Shown here: in pieces, positions 62,080 through 64,000 of the stretch
Numbering within the stretch: position 1 is the first letter of the stretch
Layout: each line of letters opens with the position of its first letter
NCBI RefSeq assembly: GCF_004342685.1
Contig: NZ_SMBZ01000001.1
Coordinates: 1 to 64,000 of the forward strand
Direction of reading: 5' to 3'
DNA length: 64,000 bases
Source of the DNA: Sphingobacterium alimentarium
Lineage (GTDB): Bacteria; Bacteroidota; Bacteroidia; Sphingobacteriales; Sphingobacteriaceae
Made by a program: the position numbers and the translations under genes
The notes under the pieces: model-generated
What the model was told of the DNA's origin: nothing
The model's input: only the letters and a program-made list of their open reading frames with translations
The model's database searches: none

Positions 62080-63387
62080 TTATTTTTGTCTGAAATACAC
62101 TTGAATAGGCACGCCTGTAAAGTCAAAATTATCACGCAATTTATTCTCTACGTAACGCTTGTACGGATCTTTGATATACTGCGGCAGATTACAGAAGAAA
62201 GCAAACATCGGTGCTTTACCCGGCAATTGAGTAGCATATTTGACTTTAATGTATTTACCTTTTACTGCTGGTGGCGGATAATTCTCGATCACACCCAACA
62301 TTACTTCATTCAATTTTGAAGTAGGGATTTTTTTGGTTTTGTTACGGTGTACTTCCATCGCAGTTTCTACCACTTTGAAAATCCGTTGTTTCTCCGTCAC
62401 CGATGTGAAAATAATAGGAATATCCGTGAATGGAGCTATTTTTTCTTTGATGCGAGCTTCAAACTCTTTCATCGTTTTATTATCCTTCTCGATAGTATCC
62501 CATTTGTTGACTACAATGACAATACCCTTTTTATTTTTTTCTGCTAAGTGGAAGATGTTAATATCCTGCGCTTCGATACCATCATTGGCATCGAGCATCA
62601 ACACGACAACATCCGAATCTTCTAGCGCACGGATGGTACGCATTACAGAATAAAATTCGATATCTTCATTTACCTTGCTCTTACGGCGAAGACCGGCAGT
62701 ATCAACCAATAAAAACTCGTGACCGAATTGGTTATAATGGATTTTGATGGTATCACGTGTGGTACCAGCTATATCCGTTACAATATTACGATCTGTACCT
62801 AACAAGGCATTCGTCAAGGAGGATTTACCTACATTCGGACGGCCTACGATAGTTACTTTAGGAAGGTAATCTTCTTCTTCCTCTTCTTCTGGCGATGGAA
62901 AATGCGAAACTATCGCATCCAACAACTCACCTGTTCCTGAACCTGTAGCTGAGGAAACATTGTACACCTCACCTAATCCAAAAGCATAGAATTCAGAAGA
63001 TTCATGATGCAATTTGGCATGGTCTACTTTATTAGCCACGACATATACCGGCTTGGAGGTACGACGTAGTAAATCCGCTATCTCATCATCTAAATCTGTA
63101 ATTCCTACCTTTACATCTACCATAAAGATAATAACAGATGCTTCTTCGATAGCGATATGCACCTGATCACGGATAGCCTCTTCGAAGATGTCATCCGATC
63201 CATGCACAAAACCACCTGTATCTATTACAGTGAACTTTTTACCTATCCACTCTGCCATCTCGTAGTGACGATCACGTGTCACTCCACTAAAATCATCTAC
63301 GATAGCTTTTCTACTTTCCGTCAAGCGGTTAAATAGCGTCGATTTCCCCACATTGGGGCGACCTACAATTGCAACAATATTTGCCAT
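62080..63387 (-). CDS. der: Ribosome biogenesis GTPase Der
   Basis: 435 residues with two tandem GTPase domains: P-loops [14 protein letters not shown] (first) and [16 protein letters not shown] (about residue 180), DTGG and DTAG G3 motifs, NKVD and NKWD G4 motifs. The C-terminal KH-like domain ends [11 protein letters not shown]. Der is needed for 50S ribosomal subunit maturation. The linker between GTPase domains is Glu-rich (EEEEEED near residues 168-174). It is first in a likely der-cysS-NTF2 transcript. Confidence 0.95.
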   Translation of the reverse strand: MANIVAIVGRPNVGKSTLFNRLTESRKAIVDDFSGVTRDRHYEMAEWIGKKFTVIDTGGFVHGSDDIFEEAIRDQVHIAIEEASVIIFMVDVKVGITDLDDEIADLLRRTSKPVYVVANKVDHAKLHHESSEFYAFGLGEVYNVSSATGSGTGELLDAIVSHFPSPEEEEEEDYLPKVTIVGRPNVGKSSLTNALLGTDRNIVTDIAGTTRDTIKIHYNQFGHEFLLVDTAGLRRKSKVNEDIEFYSVMRTIRALEDSDVVVLMLDANDGIEAQDINIFHLAEKNKKGIVIVVNKWDTIEKDNKTMKEFEARIKEKIAPFTDIPIIFTSVTEKQRIFKVVETAMEVHRNKTKKIPTSKLNEVMLGVIENYPPPAVKGKYIKVKYATQLPGKAPMFAFFCNLPQYIKDPYKRYVENKLRDNFDFTGVPIQVYFRQK

Positions 63388-63456
63388 AATTTTTTTAAAA
63401 TTTTAAACTCGCGCGTTACCCTCACGGCAACTTATTTCAAAATGAAATATAGGCTA

Positions 63457-63464
63457 CAAAGTTA
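63457..63464 (-). promoter_or_regulatory. Candidate -7 promoter box for der
   Basis: TAACTTTG on the minus strand fits TAnnTTTG, 69 bases before the der ATG. A small inverted repeat TATTTCA / TGAAATA (63433-63449) lies between it and the gene. Confidence 0.35.
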
Positions 63465-63511
63465 CATAAAATAGCTGGTAATATTTTTAGAGATTCCATG
63501 CAAAAAAGAAA

Positions 63512-63533
63512 GGCAAGAAATTTCTTTCTTGCC
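63512..63533 (-). terminator. Terminator of the susD-family gene
   Basis: A 9-bp perfect stem GGCAAGAAA / TTTCTTGCC with a 4-base loop. On the minus strand it is followed by TTTCTTTTTTG. Confidence 0.8.
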
Positions 63534-63562
63534 TCCTAATCAACCTATTATACTAATAAGAT

Positions 63563-64000
63563 TTAACTTGTTGGATTTTGCGTCAATGTGCCTGAATATG
63601 AATTGATTGCAGATTGAGGAATAAAGTAAATCACTCTAAAGTCCGTCGCTTTAATTTCTTCGAATTGTCTGTGCGGACCTGGGAACTCTCTCTTCAATGA
63701 CTTTCCATTTCTGAACACATCAAAACTTCTCTCTGCCTGATACGCCAATTCCAATTGACGTTCCTTGTCAATCAAATCTGCTGCATTCGAAGCATTTAAT
63801 GTTGCATAGCCGCCATTGATAATGGAACGGTTACGAATGGCATTCAAATCAGTCAATGAGGCACTGTAATTTCCTAATTTAGCGTACGCTTCAGCACGAT
63901 TTAGGTATACTTCGCCTAAGCGGCTAATCACTGGCGAATGCAAGTGAGAATCTTCTCCTTCACGCGAAGCTTTGGTGATATAGAACTGTGGATACACGCG
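63563..64000 (-). CDS. RagB/SusD family nutrient-uptake lipoprotein, C-terminal part (runs off the right edge)
   Basis: The frame is open to the window end, giving the last 145 residues. SPVISRLGEVYLNRAEAYAK is the SusD TPR signature, followed by LNAIRNRS, LIDKERQLELAYQAERSFDV and the C-terminal VIYFIPQSAINSYSGTLTQN with PIP-like FIPQS. SusD proteins sit on the outer membrane with a SusC TonB-dependent porin, which would lie beyond the edge, and bind glycans or peptides for import. The substrate cannot be told from this part. Confidence 0.9.
   Translation of the reverse strand, partial: RVYPQFYITKASREGEDSHLHSPVISRLGEVYLNRAEAYAKLGNYSASLTDLNAIRNRSIINGGYATLNASNAADLIDKERQLELAYQAERSFDVFRNGKSLKREFPGPHRQFEEIKATDFRVIYFIPQSAINSYSGTLTQNPTS

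Overview
The window looks like chromosomal DNA of a low-GC Bacteroidota, most likely a Sphingobacteriaceae member close to Sphingobacterium or Pedobacter. The reasons are: several genes are preceded by the Bacteroidota -7 box TAnnTTTG rather than a Shine-Dalgarno sequence; the right edge carries the C-terminus of a SusD-family lipoprotein; CcmE is a Cys-type form; and several gene families (DUF6814 next to an MHS-family transporter, a standalone FMN glutamate-synthase domain, DUF2520) are typical of that phylum. Species level is inference. No rRNA, tRNA, CRISPR array, prophage or replication origin was seen. Genes cover nearly the whole window, most of them housekeeping.

Layout. 1-7.5 kb: edge of mnmD, a dicarboxylate/amino-acid symporter, the cytochrome c maturation pair ccmE-ccmF followed by a DUF2520 protein, an FMN/Fe-S glutamate synthase-like membrane protein and a MarR regulator. 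7.5-14.1 kb: a small membrane protein, nitrilase-type amidase, polyprenyl diphosphate synthase, glycosyltransferase, MIP18-type Fe-S factor, a KhtT/KhtU-like cation/proton antiporter pair and a metallo-beta-lactamase-fold hydrolase. 14.1-20.3 kb: recJ, lptB, GH3-like protein, ilvE and an NTF2-like secreted protein. 20.3-24.5 kb, minus strand: miaA, a pRiA4b ORF-3-like acidic protein, CCA-adding enzyme and pdxA. 24.6-30.5 kb: rsmA, an FAD monooxygenase, a 2-hydroxyacid dehydrogenase, a UbiA-like membrane protein and acs.

30.9-36.6 kb is a complete, tightly coupled seven-gene Mrp-type antiporter operon (mrpABCDEFG). 36.6-39.8 kb: EamA transporter, LptF/G permease and tgt. 39.9-44.3 kb: family 2 glycosyltransferase, rsmG, a decayed IS3-family element, a small hypothetical protein and dprA. 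44.3-47.2 kb: MHS-family transporter with a coupled 75-residue membrane protein, the SRP RNA gene and accD. 47.4-51.2 kb: standalone AAA ATPase, a membrane HExxH protein, MerR regulator, fbp, a phosphodiesterase and a tRNA methyltransferase. 51.3-58.0 kb: an outer-membrane-type protein, mutS, DUF2200, mtgA, a deletion scar joining a truncated ECF sigma gene to an unrelated 3' gene end, and a lactonase. 58.2-64 kb: a SurA/PpiC-type isomerase, an NTF2-like protein, cysS, der and the susD edge.

Several genes serve envelope biogenesis and translation: lptB and LptG-like permease for LPS export; mtgA for peptidoglycan; a periplasmic PPIase; miaA, CCA enzyme, tgt, mnmD, trmN6, rsmA, rsmG and cysS for RNA and translation. 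The Mrp operon and KhtTU-like pair give two separate routes for cation/proton homeostasis.

I did not find a clear new defence or metabolic system. The items most worth a second look are two strong palindromes inside the DUF2520 gene, a Tgt that has lost its zinc cysteines, a heme chaperone with CxxxY in place of HxxxY, the transporter/small-membrane-protein pair, and the deletion and insertion-sequence scars.
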